The notes beneath the pieces are model-generated. The model saw only the letters and a program-made list of their open reading frames with translations. It had not been told where the DNA came from and made no database searches. Source: Dehalococcoidia bacterium (lineage in GTDB: Bacteria > Chloroflexota > Dehalococcoidia > JACVQG01). From it: DNA of 15,153 bases. The position numbers were made by a program, and so were the translations under genes. Shown piece after piece: positions 12,663-15,153 of the stretch (within the stretch, counting starts at the first letter, position 1; each line of letters starts with the position of its first letter). The stretch covers positions 1 through 15,153 of the forward strand of contig JACVQG010000043.1 of NCBI GenBank assembly GCA_015661045.1, read 5' to 3'.

Positions 12663-15153
12663 TTATTCCTCCGCTTTATATACTTTAACTAGCGCACATC
12701 CGTCTACCGCTGTCGATATCCAGTCTACGTGGGCCGGCGTTAAACTAAGTAAACTATTAAAATTAACACCCTTTCCTTTACCGATGGGTTTATGTTTGGA
12801 CCAGCTTCCGAATCCTCCGGCTATACCCACGGCATCGATGTGGATACACTCCGTAACCTTGGCTCTGCCCTTGACCTTGCCTGCCTTTGACTCCACCCAT
12901 ATCATATCTCCATCTTTTATACCCAGCTTCTTAGCTGGAACGCTGTTAATCATGATTTTGTAGGCATAGGGATGGCGTTCGGCCACTTCGTTGAGCCAGG
13001 GGTTCTTGGTGGTTACGTGATAATGCATGGGCACTTTGTAGTTGACTGTAATGAAGCTAAAGTCCGAGTTCGGGTTCTGTTCTTTTTCAGCATAAGCAGG
13101 ACACGGCTTGAATACGGGAATAGGAAGGTAATCCGAGGTATCCCACCATTTCATGCCCAGGCTATCCGCTACTTTCCTGGCCTCCTCACCCCGCCTTTTG
13201 ATCACCTCAAAATAGACCGGAATACGAACATTGATAAAGGGCATCGGGTAGGACTCTTCTACCTTCCGTTTTATGCTATAGTAACCATTGTCCTTAAACC
13301 ATTGGAGGCCCATCTCTTCCCCGAACATGGACTTCGCGATTCTATCGCCTATTTCACCATAGCTATAGACGTTTTTCGTATCCAGCTTATATTTTTCTTT
13401 CAGGCCAAGCTTTATATTGAATATCTCATTTAAATCTTCCAGGAAACCAGCTCTATTAGCTAAATCTAAAAGGACATCCTTCCAGTCTCTAGCTTCAAAA
13501 GCCGGTTCTACTACAGGCTGCTGGATTCCCCAGTAGAAGGTGTTACTGGCCGGACTGATATTGATGCGCATTCTATTAGGGAAGATGTTGAGTCTTTCCA
13601 GATAATATGTATCCGGGAATACTACATCCGCGAACTCACTGGTCTCGTTTATCTCGGTGTCCATGCATACGATGAATGGTATGCTTTTGAGGAATTGTAC
13701 CGTATCCGCGAAGTTCTCGCAGTTCATAAGCAGATTGCTGCGAGCCTCTATAAGCATTTTAGGGTCACAGGGTTTGGTCATCGTTTTAAACCTGTCCGGG
13801 TGCATGAGACATAACTGGTAAACAGAGGTTCCAGTCATGGAGAATGCCATCATATTCTTTAAGTCAGCGGTATCTTTGTTACCTATTTCATGGGTATAGT
13901 AATTCTCCCCCTGAAAAGACTGTGTTGGAGGCGGGACTATCATACCATCGGCTTCAACATCCGCAGTCCAACTGGAAGAAGGCCCTACCAGGTTCGTCCC
14001 GCGGTATCCACCGGGCACGTACATGCTCCCAACCACCAGGTTTAAAAGTATAAATGGCAGTCCGCTAATGGTGGCATGGGCGTGGGCAATAACGCCTTTG
14101 AAAGCGTGGACGGCTGCCGGTCTGTACGGGAGTTTATGGCCATCGATTTCAATTTCGGAGCCAATCTTGGCGGCATCTACAAACTCTTTGGAGATTCTAC
14201 GGATTGTCTTCGCCGGAACCGTTGTAATCCTGGCTGCTTCCTCGGGCGTAAACTGCTTAAAATGCTCTGCCATAACGTCAAAAGCAGGTTTGCATTTCTG
14301 GCCGTCAACAGTGTACTCCCCCGCTAGAGCGCAGTCGTTAGCCTTAGCGTCAAACGGTTTGGCTTTACCTTCTTTTACATCCCATACCAGGGGTTTGTTC
14401 GTTTTGCCATCTCTAACATAATCTCCACTAGCGTTCAGGAGATATGGAGCATTGGTGTATTTCTTTAAATATTCAGCATCGTAGGTCTTAAGCTCGTTGA
14501 TCATAACGTTCAACATGGCCAAGGCTAACATCCCGTCGGTACCCGGACGGATAGGTATCCATTCATCCGCCTTGGAGGCGGCATTGGTGCAGACCGGGTC
14601 GATAACTACAACTTTCATGCCTCTCATCCGGGCATCGGCCATCTTTTGGGCCGTTATGGGGATGTTCACACCGGCAGTAAACCCATACTGGCTGCCTGTC
14701 AGTATCAGGTAGTTGCAGTAGTCCAGGTCAACCTCTTGCTGGAAAGTGCCGTTTATTAAATAGGTAAGAGGGTGTATCCCTGACCCGCAGTTATATGAGC
14801 TTCCCATAGTATTGACTGTGCCAAACGCCGCCGCCCAGTTGAGATATACCTGGGCGATAACAGGGGTGTCAAAAGTGCATAGTAGTAAACCGTTAGGATT
14901 GTCTTTTCTTATTTCCTTGAGCTTCCCGGCAACGATATTCAACCCCTCATCCCAGCTAATAGGCTGCCATTTGGGGTCAACGCCAATTCCCTTTTCCGGG
15001 TTAGTGCGCTTGACCGGAGTCTTAAGACGATTGGGGTCGTATAGAGATATCAGGCCTGCATTTCCCCGGGCGCATATCGTGCCTAAAGAGCCGGGGCAAT
15101 TAGGGTCGCCTTCTATTTTTATAACAACCCCATTTACACGGTGCACCCTTATC
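12663..15153 (-). CDS. Molybdopterin (DMSO reductase family) oxidoreductase catalytic subunit, 5' end off the window
   Basis: At least 829 residues are visible; the frame remains open to the right edge, so the GTG at 15146 is not the true start. The first visible part, VHRVNGVVIKIEGDPN then GTICARGNAG, is the stretch just before and including the fourth Cys of the N-terminal [4Fe-4S] motif (Cys25 counting from 15146). The rest of that motif and any Tat signal lie outside. Cys120 in SSYNCGSG is the likely Mo/W ligand, as in polysulfide/thiosulfate reductase-like and nitrate-reductase Nap-like members that use Cys. The C-terminal domain (MINSVPAKKLGIKDGDMIWVESKAG) binds the cofactor. It couples with the ferredoxin gene directly downstream. 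Reaction is unknown; related families include sulfur-compound reductases, acetylene hydratase and transhydroxylase. Confidence 0.92.
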   Translation of the reverse strand, partial: IRVHRVNGVVIKIEGDPNCPGSLGTICARGNAGLISLYDPNRLKTPVKRTNPEKGIGVDPKWQPISWDEGLNIVAGKLKEIRKDNPNGLLLCTFDTPVIAQVYLNWAAAFGTVNTMGSSYNCGSGIHPLTYLINGTFQQEVDLDYCNYLILTGSQYGFTAGVNIPITAQKMADARMRGMKVVVIDPVCTNAASKADEWIPIRPGTDGMLALAMLNVMINELKTYDAEYLKKYTNAPYLLNASGDYVRDGKTNKPLVWDVKEGKAKPFDAKANDCALAGEYTVDGQKCKPAFDVMAEHFKQFTPEEAARITTVPAKTIRRISKEFVDAAKIGSEIEIDGHKLPYRPAAVHAFKGVIAHAHATISGLPFILLNLVVGSMYVPGGYRGTNLVGPSSSWTADVEADGMIVPPPTQSFQGENYYTHEIGNKDTADLKNMMAFSMTGTSVYQLCLMHPDRFKTMTKPCDPKMLIEARSNLLMNCENFADTVQFLKSIPFIVCMDTEINETSEFADVVFPDTYYLERLNIFPNRMRINISPASNTFYWGIQQPVVEPAFEARDWKDVLLDLANRAGFLEDLNEIFNIKLGLKEKYKLDTKNVYSYGEIGDRIAKSMFGEEMGLQWFKDNGYYSIKRKVEESYPMPFINVRIPVYFEVIKRRGEEARKVADSLGMKWWDTSDYLPIPVFKPCPAYAEKEQNPNSDFSFITVNYKVPMHYHVTTKNPWLNEVAERHPYAYKIMINSVPAKKLGIKDGDMIWVESKAGKVKGRAKVTECIHIDAVGIAGGFGSWSKHKPIGKGKGVNFNSLLSLTPAHVDWISTAVDGCALVKVYKAEE

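Noticed and set aside
1..15153. CRISPR arrays, riboswitches, rRNA genes, replication origin
   Set aside because: No regularly spaced repeats beyond two copies were seen, and no rRNA or known riboswitch core was recognised.

Overview
The window looks like bacterial DNA from a strict anaerobe: Shine-Dalgarno sites of the AGGAGG type, sigma-70-like promoters, a CCA-encoding tRNA, and a long operon of tungsto/molybdoenzyme and acyl-CoA genes. The gene content fits Chloroflexota (Dehalococcoidia-like) or another sediment anaerobe. This is inferred from gene content only; no rRNA or other marker is present, so the assignment is weak.

Layout. (1) Positions 1-1085 (minus strand): an AMP-forming acyl-CoA/aryl-CoA ligase, cut by the left window edge, with its own good promoter. 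(2) Positions 1232-4581: a decayed integrative element of about 3.3 kb. Its left boundary is a 37-bp copy of the 5' half of tRNA-Thr(CGU). Its right boundary is the complete tRNA-Thr gene (4545-4619). Both ends carry an 11-bp tandem repeat (AACGCCAAAWT) that looks like integrase arm sites. Inside are a 40-residue remnant of an IS1-type transposase, a RelE/HigB-type toxin gene, an overlapping Xre-type antitoxin gene, an overlapping third gene of unknown function, a frameshifted small-protein remnant, a disrupted collagen-like lipoprotein gene, and the C-terminal end of a tyrosine recombinase next to the tRNA. (3) Positions 4658-15153 (minus strand, read right to left): a molybdopterin oxidoreductase catalytic subunit (5' end off the window), its four-cluster ferredoxin subunit, a MoaD-like sulfur carrier, an alpha-type (NDP-forming) acyl-CoA synthetase, a two-domain ABC permease, a class III CoA-transferase, an aldehyde:ferredoxin oxidoreductase (AOR) family enzyme, and a MobB-like protein that lacks its P-loop.

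How the genes may work together (inference). The operon pairs two pterin-cofactor redox enzymes with cofactor-linked genes (MoaD, MobB) and with CoA-activating enzymes of three chemically different families (AMP-forming, NDP-forming alpha part, and CoA-transfer). That composition suggests anaerobic conversion of an organic acid or aromatic/aliphatic substrate through CoA thioesters, with electrons passing through ferredoxin-type clusters. The substrate cannot be named from sequence. The permease may import it, but no ATPase or binding protein is seen beside it.

The most notable points are the element that duplicates the 5' (not 3') half of a tRNA, the three-gene overlapping toxin-antitoxin cassette with repeated palindromic sites, the P-loop-less MobB, and the AOR with CX2CX4C instead of the usual CX2CX3C cluster motif.
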